DNA of 64,000 nucleotides from Candidatus Harpocratesius repetitus (GTDB taxonomy: Archaea; Asgardarchaeota; Lokiarchaeia; Sigyniarchaeales; Promethearchaeaceae), in assembly GCA_021498095.1 (NCBI GenBank), contig JAIZWK010000001.1, forward strand, positions 3,225,450 to 3,289,449. The letters are read 5' to 3'. Below are positions 16,620 to 24,882 of the stretch, in pieces (within the stretch, counting starts at the first letter, position 1; each line of letters begins with the position of its first letter). The notes under the pieces were generated by a model that had not been told where the DNA came from, made no database searches, and worked only from the letters and a program-made list of their open reading frames with translations. The position numbers and the translations under genes are program-made.

Positions 16620-18107
16620 ATGGCCATGGTGGAGCCCGAAATCGCAACAGAATTAATGCAAGAAATTCAAAAAATAGAACAAGGTTCAGATCTCGAACGA
16701 ATTGCTGTTATTAGCCGTATCGGAATGGCAATTGCAACTTCACATAGTGATGAAATGGATGCAGATGCAGAAACTGCCAGCAGTTCAGCATTAATTGATT
16801 TAGCAGAAAGATTAAGCAGGTCAGTCAATCACGGGAGCCTTCGAGAAATTTTAGTCAAATCCGAACAAGGTTTTGTAATTTTACAATTTATAAATGAAGA
16901 ATACATGATTTTCGGAGGAATTTCAAATCCACTGAGAATAGGCTATTATATGGAATATCTTAGGACAATCGCCCATAGATTTGCATTTATTTTAGCAGGT
17001 AAACAAATGACTGAAGAACTTCGAAAGGAAATTGAAGCAAATCGAGATCGCGATTTCCGATTAAAACAAGAAGCTCGTACACCATTAGCAGAATCATTCC
17101 AAATGGATAAGAGTAATGATACAGATAAAAAAGCGATGGAAGGTGTGCTTGCATTCTTAAATGAGTGGGGTGGTGAAGAAGAAACACCCGCTAGTTCGAA
17201 TAATATTGTTAGCATTGATAATGATCTAATGATAGGTTTGAATAATTTAGATAACCTTGCCCCAAAACCAATTTCGCCAGAACAAGTTCAACAAGCTCAA
17301 AAAATAGTCATTAATAAGCAAGAAGCAGATTCTTTGAAGAAACCTACACAACCGCAAAATATGGAAGACATTTTTGCCGCACTCGATAGTTTTGCTTCAA
17401 CTTTACCTACCAGTTCTTCTTCAAGTTCATCAAGTCCCTCAACTATATCAAGTTCATCCTCAAAATTAGATGAAGAATCTATGGAAGATTTAATCTCAAC
17501 TCTTGATGAATTTGCCTCAGAAGCAAAAACAACTGTAGATCTTTCTAATATACCTCCAACCACTAAACCAGACACAACTATATCAATCGAATCCTCAATT
17601 TCAGCCGGGGGTATCCCAGAAGATATTCTTGCAGGATTAAATGATTTAGCAGAAATTTCGACCACTAAAGTCACTTCATCAAAAACGCGTAAAAAACCAG
17701 ATAGCTATCCTTATGGAATTCCGATTTATGAAGGAGAAGTTCCTCCAGTTCCGCTAGATGATTACGTGTCATTTGAAATTGGAAGTCTTGCATCAGTTCA
17801 TTCAGCAAATCAAGATAATATTCAAGAAACCCCAATTTCGTCATCATCCAGCAATCTTTCCAAATCATATACTTCTGCAACTTCAAATGAAATTGAGACA
17901 CCAACGACTCCAACTACACCCTCTAGTACAAAAGTCCCTGAATTAGCACCAGAATTTGCCAGTTCAGATAATGAAGAAGTTTCAAGTCCAGATTTCGATG
18001 CCATCGCTTCAGAATATGATGATGTAGATCTTGAAATTGAAGAAGACGCTATGTTACAAGCATTAGAAGAATTGGATTTTGATAAAATTGCTAAAGAAAA
18101 AAAGTAA
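16620..18107 (+). CDS. Roadblock/LC7-domain protein with long acidic disordered tail
   Basis: Residues ~1-125 form a roadblock/LC7 domain: a first helix (EIATELMQEIQKIEQ), the strand pair ERIAVISRIGMAIATS, a helix (SSALIDLAERLSRSV), and ILVKSEQGFVILQFI. Such domains dimerise and act as scaffolds or GTPase regulators (MglB, Ragulator, dynein light chains). The remaining ~370 residues are Ser/Thr/Pro- and acid-rich and look disordered, with short recurring motifs of the form (E)DIFAALDSFAS, EDLISTLDEFAS, EDILAGLNDLAE and DFDKIAKEKK, which look like repeated amphipathic binding helices. ATG 16620 fits the TATA box; TTG 16605 would add five residues. A Rag-like GTPase in the same window is a possible partner class (inference). 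Confidence 0.75.
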   Translation: MAMVEPEIATELMQEIQKIEQGSDLERIAVISRIGMAIATSHSDEMDADAETASSSALIDLAERLSRSVNHGSLREILVKSEQGFVILQFINEEYMIFGGISNPLRIGYYMEYLRTIAHRFAFILAGKQMTEELRKEIEANRDRDFRLKQEARTPLAESFQMDKSNDTDKKAMEGVLAFLNEWGGEEETPASSNNIVSIDNDLMIGLNNLDNLAPKPISPEQVQQAQKIVINKQEADSLKKPTQPQNMEDIFAALDSFASTLPTSSSSSSSSPSTISSSSSKLDEESMEDLISTLDEFASEAKTTVDLSNIPPTTKPDTTISIESSISAGGIPEDILAGLNDLAEISTTKVTSSKTRKKPDSYPYGIPIYEGEVPPVPLDDYVSFEIGSLASVHSANQDNIQETPISSSSSNLSKSYTSATSNEIETPTTPTTPSSTKVPELAPEFASSDNEEVSSPDFDAIASEYDDVDLEIEEDAMLQALEELDFDKIAKEKK

Positions 18108-18161
18108 TTTAGATAAAAATGTACTAAAAAGTTTTAAGAAAGTTATGAATTTTTTTAAAAA

Positions 18162-19199
18162 ATGCCCCCCGAACTTCAAATATCTGATTCTACTCGAAGA
18201 AAATTAAAAAAAAGATCTCAAAATTTACCTCAATACATGAATTTTAGGAAACAAATAAAAGAATTAAAAGAGCACTATATACCATTTCTATTTTTACCCA
18301 CTGCTAAAGATCCTATATTAACAAAAAGAAAAGAAGAATTGGAAAGATTCCATTCCAAGAGAAAATTTATTAAACGTTTGCAAAACCCTTTGACTATGTT
18401 TGGGATATTTATCATCTTTGTTATTTTTTCTTGGGCTGTTTTTGCGCCTTTAATAATTTCGCAAGGTTTTTATGAAGTTACGGTTGCAGATTTTTCAACA
18501 TTACCTAATTTACCACCAACAAAAGATCATATCTTTGGAACAACAAGATTAGGTATGGATGTGTTCGCACGATTGGTTTGGGGTGCTCGGCCTTCTTTGT
18601 TTTATGGAAGTTTTATTGCTTTCTTAAGTGCTTTTATTGGTGTCTTTTTTGGTTTATTAGCGGGTTATCATTCAGGAATAGTTGATAATATTATTATGCG
18701 ATTAGTTGATATTATGATGGCTTTTCCTTCATTGATATTAATTGTGCTAATTGCAGTATGGTCGGGTGGAAATGAATTTATTATTTTAATCTCTTATGGT
18801 GTTTTAGGATTTGCAGGATATACCCGAATGTTACGAGCTTTAGTATTAAGTGAGCGAAATAAAACATATGTTCAAGCAGCAAAGGTAGCAGGTGCCAGTA
18901 ATTTAAGAATACTTTATAAACATATTCTACCTAACTGCCTTGCACCAATTATTGTTTCACTAAGCTTCAGCATTGGCGGAGTAATATTAGGATTGGCAGG
19001 ATTAAGCTTTTTAGGTTATGGATTTGAGAATTCAGCTGATTGGGGGACTGACTTAAATACTGCACATACAAAAATATTTTCTGCTCCTTGGGCTGCCATC
19101 GTTCCTGGGTTTGGAGTATTTATTGCCGTTATGGGATTTATGTTAGTCGGAGATGGACTTAGGGATGCAATGGATCCACGATTACATAATAAAAACTAA
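18162..19199 (+). CDS. Dipeptide/oligopeptide ABC transporter permease, DppC/OppC type
   Basis: 345 residues with a cytoplasmic N-terminus (~90 residues), a first membrane helix (GIFIIFVIFSWAVFAP), the DppC hallmark HIFGTTRLGMDVFARLVWGAR, and further membrane helices around the EAA motif (YVQAAKVAGASNLRILYKHI), which contacts the ATPase. It ends with the family's MDPRL motif. Partner permease (DppB), ATPases (DppD/F) and a binding protein are absent here, so it either works with subunits encoded elsewhere or is an orphan. Followed by a hairpin/oligo-A terminator-like site. Confidence 0.85.
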   Translation: MPPELQISDSTRRKLKKRSQNLPQYMNFRKQIKELKEHYIPFLFLPTAKDPILTKRKEELERFHSKRKFIKRLQNPLTMFGIFIIFVIFSWAVFAPLIISQGFYEVTVADFSTLPNLPPTKDHIFGTTRLGMDVFARLVWGARPSLFYGSFIAFLSAFIGVFFGLLAGYHSGIVDNIIMRLVDIMMAFPSLILIVLIAVWSGGNEFIILISYGVLGFAGYTRMLRALVLSERNKTYVQAAKVAGASNLRILYKHILPNCLAPIIVSLSFSIGGVILGLAGLSFLGYGFENSADWGTDLNTAHTKIFSAPWAAIVPGFGVFIAVMGFMLVGDGLRDAMDPRLHNKN

Positions 19200-19219
19200 T
19201 TAATTAATTTCTTAATTAA
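19200..19219. terminator. Perfect hairpin between convergent genes
   Basis: TTAATTAA (19200-19207) and TTAATTAA (19212-19219) flank a 4-nt loop and are followed by a run of A on the plus strand (T on the minus). It sits in the 31-bp gap between two convergent genes, so it may terminate both. Confidence 0.4.
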
Positions 19220-19230
19220 AAAAAAGATAT

Positions 19231-20952
19231 CTACTTTTTTTGCTGTTTGTTTTTCATTCTTTTCAATTTTTGCTCGAAAGATTGGCGATATCGCTGCTGT
19301 CCGACAGAAGCAAAATAAGATGCTTTGTCCATTATCATTTCACTTTCAGCTTGTTGCTCATCAAGGTCCCATTCATCGATTTCATCATTAATTAATGCAT
19401 TGACTTGCTCAACATTTACTGAATATTTCTGATTAAGTGCAATATTTCTTTGTAAAGATTGCTGTGCGATGGATTTTGCTATTTCATAATCCCCTTTAGA
19501 GCGTAGTTTTGATGCTTTTGCTAATTCATAAGCAGTAGCAACTTTTGGATTAAAAGTAGATTGAAATTTCTTTTCATCAGCTTCTACGGTAATGTTCTGG
19601 CGATAACAACGAACATGTTTATTATTTTGAGAATCGGAATATTCTAATTGAATTTGGATAGGAATTCTTCCATTTTGTTTATTCTTTACAACATTTGGTT
19701 TAAACTTTAGAAAAATCTCCCGATCTGCTTCAAACGCACCTAATTTTACCGGTTCTCCAGAGCGAAATGATTTTCCTATTTGTGAAATTGCAGTACCTTC
19801 AATTTCTTCTAAAATGATATCTTGTGGCATGTAAACGCGCAAACTAGCATTTCGAACAACATAATTGGTTCTTTGTAATTCTCCAAAGGCGGATTCAATT
19901 TGATCAGCTGAAATAAACATCATTTTTCCCCCTGTGATATCAGTTACTTCCCCAATTATATCTAGTGCAACTGAATTGCTGCCATTTTTATCACGCACTC
20001 CAATCATATCAACGATAATGTTATTATGTAAACAGATTGCTCCAATTTTATGATAAAACTCTCTTGCCTTTTCTCTACTTAATGGATCTTCTTCTATCGA
20101 TCCCAAACCTACATTTGCAAGGCCATCAGTTAAAAGTAAAACTTTTCCACCCAATGGTTCAGCTTGAGATTTCTGTTTATTACTTATGAAAGAAACACTT
20201 AAGTATAGTGCGGGGCCTAAAGCCGTCATGTTTAAACTTTTCATATTTCGCACTATTTGAACCCACTGTTTATATTGAGAAGAAATAGTAGAAAGTTGGT
20301 GTTTTTCAATTATCATTTGCATTTCTTCATCCATTTTTTGCTCAGTAAAAAAGATCGGTCCGTCTTGAATTTCAATTTTCTTTTTAGCATTTGGGAATAT
20401 CCATACATTAGAAGAAAAAGGAATTAATATAAAATAAATATCAGGTGTTTCGGCAGTTATTTGATGTATATTTTGAACCAAAGCATGCTTTACTGCTTCT
20501 ATTTTGCCACCTGCCATACTGCCTGAAACATCAATCGTTGCGATCAGTATGGGAAATCCAGAACCTGTTTGTTTTGAACTTAAGGAACTGATATCAATTT
20601 TTTTTTCATCCCCTGTTCGAATTTTATTAAGAATAAATGCTAATTCTGTTGAATCAACTTTGTCGGTTTGCTGTTTAGATGAAATATAAGCAGAATATTG
20701 CTCCATTTTTTCATCCGAAACAGTATTTATCTTTAAACAGAATTCACATTCGAATTGATATTCCCCATTAACTTTCTTAATTCTCTCTATATCAGTTAAA
20801 ATACAGTTACAATTCGAACATTTAATTGGATCTCCTTCAATTTCTGCATTACTTAAAGAATCAACCTTTCCAAAGTTCAAAGCGGTAATTAAAGGATAAT
20901 CTTTTATCTCAGATGTATTTTGTGGAATGCTTTTAAAAGATTGTCGAAACAT
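19231..20952 (-). CDS. Sec23/Sec24-like protein: zinc finger, vWA trunk, beta-sandwich, helical domain
   Basis: 573 residues. A zinc finger (C45-x2-C48 and C69-x2-C72) precedes a vWA domain with an intact MIDAS (DVSGSM, residues 141-146), then a beta-rich segment (~360-455) and a helical segment (~465-573). That order, with zinc finger directly before the trunk, is the order in the COPII coat proteins Sec23 and Sec24. The trunk contains Sec23-like text (SLNMTALGPALYLSVSF, GGKVLLLTDGLANVG, NNIIVDMIGV, TDITGGKMMFISA). No gelsolin domain follows. Eukaryotic Sec23/24 normally lack the MIDAS, so this could be a generic vWA protein or an ancestral form. Sec23/24-like proteins have been reported in Asgard archaea. 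Confidence 0.6.
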   Translation of the reverse strand: MFRQSFKSIPQNTSEIKDYPLITALNFGKVDSLSNAEIEGDPIKCSNCNCILTDIERIKKVNGEYQFECEFCLKINTVSDEKMEQYSAYISSKQQTDKVDSTELAFILNKIRTGDEKKIDISSLSSKQTGSGFPILIATIDVSGSMAGGKIEAVKHALVQNIHQITAETPDIYFILIPFSSNVWIFPNAKKKIEIQDGPIFFTEQKMDEEMQMIIEKHQLSTISSQYKQWVQIVRNMKSLNMTALGPALYLSVSFISNKQKSQAEPLGGKVLLLTDGLANVGLGSIEEDPLSREKAREFYHKIGAICLHNNIIVDMIGVRDKNGSNSVALDIIGEVTDITGGKMMFISADQIESAFGELQRTNYVVRNASLRVYMPQDIILEEIEGTAISQIGKSFRSGEPVKLGAFEADREIFLKFKPNVVKNKQNGRIPIQIQLEYSDSQNNKHVRCYRQNITVEADEKKFQSTFNPKVATAYELAKASKLRSKGDYEIAKSIAQQSLQRNIALNQKYSVNVEQVNALINDEIDEWDLDEQQAESEMIMDKASYFASVGQQRYRQSFEQKLKRMKNKQQKK

Positions 20953-21005
20953 AGATATGAAGAAAAAATTCAGCTATTTAAATCTTTAAGATATTCAATA
21001 ATTTT

Positions 21006-21047
21006 TATCAACACTTCGAACAATTATTAGTATCAACACTTCGAACA
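21006..21047. repeat. Short tandem repeat
   Basis: TATCAACACTTCGAACA occurs twice with identical sequence, at 21006-21022 and 21031-21047, in the 103-bp gap downstream of the small unknown gene. It may be a binding site or a slippage product. Confidence 0.5.
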
Positions 21048-21055
21048 TTTATTAT

Positions 21056-21508
21056 CTATGATATAGATTTTTTAGCAAAATGAATTAGCAGTTCAGATAA
21101 TTCGAAAAGGTTCAAGTTTTCGACCAATTCTGACACATTTAATCGCATTTCTTCCGGAGAAGCATCTTCTTTTACAAATTTCTGAATTGATTCAACATAA
21201 TCATCTATTGATTCAAAGAGAATTTCAATTCGATCTACATCTTTTAATTCGGCAATGTCCTTATGTAATCGCGACTCTAAATGTTTAAGCAAACCTTGGA
21301 TGACTTCTTTTTTAGAAACTTGGAGAACACTTGAAATACGCTCAATTTCTTTAATACTATCTTGCAGTGTTTTATTCCAATCGTTAGATTCTTTATAGTA
21401 AGGTTTGATAAATTTATCAATAAATTCTTGATAACACCTTCCTAAATCTTTTGAATCAACGAAAATTTTCGCACCATTAGAAAGTTCTACTTCACGATTA
21501 ATTTCCAT
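21056..21508 (-). CDS. Hypothetical helical protein, 150 aa
   Basis: I do not recognise this protein. It is acidic and almost wholly helical, with likely coiled-coil stretches (KTLQDSIKEIERISSVLQVS, then EVIQGLLKHLESRLH). There is no signal peptide, membrane segment or cysteine cluster; the single cysteine is at about residue 25. It is on the same strand as, and upstream of, the Sec23/24-like gene (103 bp away), so a shared transcript is possible though the gap contains a tandem repeat. It ends with a TAG stop. A structural adaptor role would be a guess. Confidence 0.6.
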   Translation of the reverse strand: MEINREVELSNGAKIFVDSKDLGRCYQEFIDKFIKPYYKESNDWNKTLQDSIKEIERISSVLQVSKKEVIQGLLKHLESRLHKDIAELKDVDRIEILFESIDDYVESIQKFVKEDASPEEMRLNVSELVENLNLFELSELLIHFAKKSIS

Positions 21509-21681
21509 ATTTTTGCACCCTCATTCATTATTTTTTTTTCAAAACCCCTTAATTCATAAATTTTCACACATTATATCTCCATATACTTCATAATACTCAA
21601 GATTGGAGAATACCTTATCTTTCTTAGGAGCTTCATTGCTAAAAATCTTGTGTTAAAAATAAAAAAAAGGTAGATAGTAAT

Positions 21682-22725
21682 TTGATTCAGAAAATTCGAA
21701 TTTCTATTGGAAGTGCAGCAGTTTTAGGATTTGTCGACATAAAGACAGATGTTTTACCTACAACATGCTACTTAATGACTTATACAGAGAAAATGTGCAG
21801 AGGAGAATGTCAATTTTGTCCTCAAGGAACCAGTAGCCATTCAAATGCAGCACAACAATTATCGAGAATTAATTGGCCTGAATTTGATTGGAATAGATTC
21901 TTAGACCAATTATCCTTACTTCAAAAATCGAATAAAAAGTCGAAATTTCAAAGAATTTGTCTTCAAACATTAAATTATCCTGGATATACTGATGATGCTT
22001 TATTCATTGTAAGAGAAATTCATAAGAGAATTCCAAAAACACCAATTTCAGTAGCAATTCCTCCTGTATCAAAAAATATATTGATGCAGTTACAAAAAAA
22101 TGGACTAGATCGAATTGGAATTGCATTAGATGCCTGTTCACCCAGTTTATTTGAAAAAATAAAAAATCCTTCACATAAAGGACCATATCGTTGGGAAAAT
22201 CATATCAAAGCTATAGATGAAGCACTTGAAGTATTTGGAAAACACCGGGTTACTACTCATTTTATTGTAGGATTAGGAGAATCAGAAGAAGAATTGATAA
22301 AAACAATTGATAATACAATAAAACGTAATGTTCTTCCTGGAATTTTCATGTTCACTCCTATTCCACACACTCCTATGGAACATCATCCACGACCAAGTAT
22401 TAAGAAATTTAGACGCATCCAACTTGCAAGATATCTATTATTATATGAAAAGATTCCAGTAGAACGATTTAATTTTTCATCTGAAGGAAGGTTAGAATCT
22501 ATTACTGGTTTTTCTGAAGTAGAATTAAATAGGATTATTGAGAAAGAAATTGCATTTTATACAGCAGGATGCCCCGGATGTAACCGCCCTTATTATACTT
22601 CTAGACCTGGAAAGGAACATGACGGATTTCCTCGAAAATTATTAGAATCTGAGAAAAAGAAAATTTTTTCAGAATTACAAGACTTAATCAATACTGCGAA
22701 TCATCTTGAAATTGGTGCAATATAA
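21682..22725 (+). CDS. Radical SAM protein, COG2516-like subunit of the archaeal lipoyl synthase
   Basis: 347 residues. The radical-SAM cysteine motif is CRGECQFC, within PTTCYLMTYTEKMCRGE, and IGSAAVLGF at the N-terminus and RICLQTLNYPGY further on are typical of the biotin-synthase-related COG2516 group. Two further cysteines near the C-terminus (GCPGCNRPYY) could bind the auxiliary cluster that donates sulfur. In archaea a pair of such radical SAM proteins (LipS1/LipS2) inserts the two sulfurs of lipoate (established for Thermococcus). The second member and LplA follow within 2 and 10 bp, which strongly supports that role. I cannot say which LipS number applies. Start is TTG 21682; no nearer ATG fits the conserved N-terminus. 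Confidence 0.8.
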   Translation: MIQKIRISIGSAAVLGFVDIKTDVLPTTCYLMTYTEKMCRGECQFCPQGTSSHSNAAQQLSRINWPEFDWNRFLDQLSLLQKSNKKSKFQRICLQTLNYPGYTDDALFIVREIHKRIPKTPISVAIPPVSKNILMQLQKNGLDRIGIALDACSPSLFEKIKNPSHKGPYRWENHIKAIDEALEVFGKHRVTTHFIVGLGESEEELIKTIDNTIKRNVLPGIFMFTPIPHTPMEHHPRPSIKKFRRIQLARYLLLYEKIPVERFNFSSEGRLESITGFSEVELNRIIEKEIAFYTAGCPGCNRPYYTSRPGKEHDGFPRKLLESEKKKIFSELQDLINTANHLEIGAI

Positions 22726-22727
22726 AA

Positions 22728-23600
22728 ATGGATAATTCAAAGATCTGGCGCCTTATCCCTTTTTCTACTGCAGATGGGTATCGAAATATGGCAATTGATG
22801 AAGTTATTTTAGATCAAGTTATTAAAGGGAAATCTCCAAATACAATTAGATTTTATAGATGGGAACCTTCTACAGCTACAATCGGTAAAAATCAGTCTCT
22901 TTCAGCAGAAATTGATATGGAATTTGCCACTTCTCATGGTGTACAAGTAGTTCGCCGAATTACAGGAGGAGGTGCAGTTTTACATGATTCTCAAAACGAG
23001 ATCACCTATTCAGTTATTGTTCGGTTAGAAGATATCCCAAAAATCATAGAAAGCCCCAGAAACTATGATCCAAAAGTACCTCAACGGTATATTGCAATTT
23101 TAGAAGCATTAGCTCAAGGACTTGAATCTGTTGGATATCCCATTGATATTGGAAAGATTCACTGCCCTGTTCTATTAACTCAAGGGAAAAAACTTTCAGG
23201 AAATGCTCAATTAATTCGCAACAATGTGCTTTTGCAGCATGGAACGATTTTACTTGATGTTAATCCTGAATTTATGTATTCTGTTTTGAAAGCTCCAGTA
23301 GGAGTCTCAAATGCGCATATGATACAATCAGTTCGCAGTAAGGTAATTGGATTAAGAAATTTAAATTTGGCTCTGCAGACCAAATTACAAGATGCAGATG
23401 CTCTAAAGTTTGAAAATACTGAAAATTCAGAACATTCAGAACAAGAATCAAAAATCATAAATGCTTTTGTAAAAAGTTTTGAAAAAATTTTCAATATGAA
23501 GCTTGAAGAAAAACCTTTATCTACTGATGAAATTAACGTAATTTCAAAACTTGTTGCAAAGAAATATTCTACAGATGAATGGCTTTATAAATTTCCCTAA
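22728..23600 (+). CDS. lplA: Lipoate/octanoate-protein ligase, LplA family
   Basis: 290 residues. The ligase motif RRITGGGAVLHD and the downstream GKKLSGNAQ with the catalytic lysine are intact, in the BPL_LplA fold starting IWRLIPFSTADGYRNMAIDE. It activates octanoate or lipoate with ATP and transfers it to a lysine of carrier proteins such as GcvH or E2 subunits. A C-terminal ~70-residue helical extension (NAFVKSFEKIFNMKLEE) resembles the accessory domain. It begins 2 bp after the first radical SAM gene and ends 10 bp before the second: one operon. No lipoylated acceptor protein is encoded in the window. Confidence 0.9.
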   Translation: MDNSKIWRLIPFSTADGYRNMAIDEVILDQVIKGKSPNTIRFYRWEPSTATIGKNQSLSAEIDMEFATSHGVQVVRRITGGGAVLHDSQNEITYSVIVRLEDIPKIIESPRNYDPKVPQRYIAILEALAQGLESVGYPIDIGKIHCPVLLTQGKKLSGNAQLIRNNVLLQHGTILLDVNPEFMYSVLKAPVGVSNAHMIQSVRSKVIGLRNLNLALQTKLQDADALKFENTENSEHSEQESKIINAFVKSFEKIFNMKLEEKPLSTDEINVISKLVAKKYSTDEWLYKFP

Positions 23601-23610
23601 AGTGATATAA

Positions 23611-24681
23611 ATGACAAAAAAACAAATTGAAACACAATTGGATCCATATTTAAAAGCAATTATTAATAAAATTATGGATAAACAATTTGATTGGCATGAT
23701 GCAGAGGAATTTCTTAAATATCATAAAACTGAAGAATGGGATATGTTTTTTAATAAAGTATTCGCTGAAATAATCTCTCCTGGAACAATAGAGAAAAGAA
23801 TTAAATGTTATATTCCTGGTTCTGAGTTTCCATCAATTTCTTTAACAGGAGATGCTTGTGCATTGGATTGTGAACATTGTGATAAAAAATATTTACATCA
23901 TATGTTACCTGCCACAACACCAGACCATTTAGAAGAAGTTTTTAAGCAAATGACACAAAACGGAAAAATTGGAACACTTCTTTCAGGAGGTTGTGATATT
24001 AATGGAAAAATAATATACAATCCATTTGCAGATGTAATCAAGCATTTTAAAAACTCGCCAACAGGAAAAAATTTTTATCTTAATTCACACGTAGGCTTAG
24101 TAAGTGATTCTGAAGCACAGTTAATTCACGATATTGGAATAGATTGTGTATCCTTTGATGTTAATTTAGATCCAGAAGTTATTTCAAATGTTTTTCATTT
24201 GGATCATACACCTGAAGATTATAAGAATAGTTTTCAAGCATTGCTAGATAATAACGTAAGAGTAATTCCACACATTCTTATTGGTGCTAATTTTGGCCGA
24301 ATAAAAGAAGAAATCACAGCTCTTCAGTATGTAGCACAATTTTCTCCAGAAATTTTAGTTTTCATAGTAATGATCCCTCCACGGCATGCTGGAAAAATGG
24401 ATTCAAGATTTTCATTGGTTCCCCCAGAAGATATTGCCAAATTAATTCTAATTGCACATTATTTCATGCCATCAACTGAAATATCACTTGGATGCATGCG
24501 GCCATATTGGAATCAAGCATTTACCACAGAAAAATGGGCAGTTCAAGCAGGTTTATCAAGATTAGTCAAACCAACTCTAAAGATGCGCCATTGGTTAAAG
24601 GAGCAATCATTTCAATTGGATTTCTATTCAGCTTGTTGTTTAATACCAACCGAATTTGAACATTTTGCAAAAAAAGAATAA
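23611..24681 (+). CDS. Radical SAM protein, COG1856-like subunit of the archaeal lipoyl synthase
   Basis: 356 residues. The cysteine motif CALDCEHC lies in SLTGDACALDCEHCDKKYL, followed by LLSGGCDINGKI, NSHVGLVS and IDCVSFDVN, the signature of the COG1856 homologues of biotin synthase. Further cysteines are at SLGCMRPYW and near the end (SACCLIP), possible auxiliary-cluster ligands. As the third gene of a tight operon with LplA and a COG2516-like radical SAM protein, it is best read as the other half of the two-protein archaeal lipoyl synthase (LipS1/LipS2). About 200 bp of AT-rich, gene-free DNA follows. Confidence 0.8.
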   Translation: MTKKQIETQLDPYLKAIINKIMDKQFDWHDAEEFLKYHKTEEWDMFFNKVFAEIISPGTIEKRIKCYIPGSEFPSISLTGDACALDCEHCDKKYLHHMLPATTPDHLEEVFKQMTQNGKIGTLLSGGCDINGKIIYNPFADVIKHFKNSPTGKNFYLNSHVGLVSDSEAQLIHDIGIDCVSFDVNLDPEVISNVFHLDHTPEDYKNSFQALLDNNVRVIPHILIGANFGRIKEEITALQYVAQFSPEILVFIVMIPPRHAGKMDSRFSLVPPEDIAKLILIAHYFMPSTEISLGCMRPYWNQAFTTEKWAVQAGLSRLVKPTLKMRHWLKEQSFQLDFYSACCLIPTEFEHFAKKE

Positions 24682-24882
24682 TTTTTTTTTCTTTAATTAA
24701 ATCAGGTAATAGCTTAATTATTGAATCATTTTTCACCAATATAGTCACTTTTTAACCGAGTTAAAGCAATTGAATAGATTACTTGGTAATTATTGATTTT
24801 ACTAATTTTCTCAATTCTATCTATATAATTATATTCTCGAAAGTAGGAAAGAAATTCTTAAAAAGTCTATCAACAGAGTATA

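Noticed and set aside
16946-18004. Several open frames antisense to or overlapping the roadblock gene
   Set aside because: They mirror the low-complexity Ser/Glu-rich coding sequence and have no independent support.
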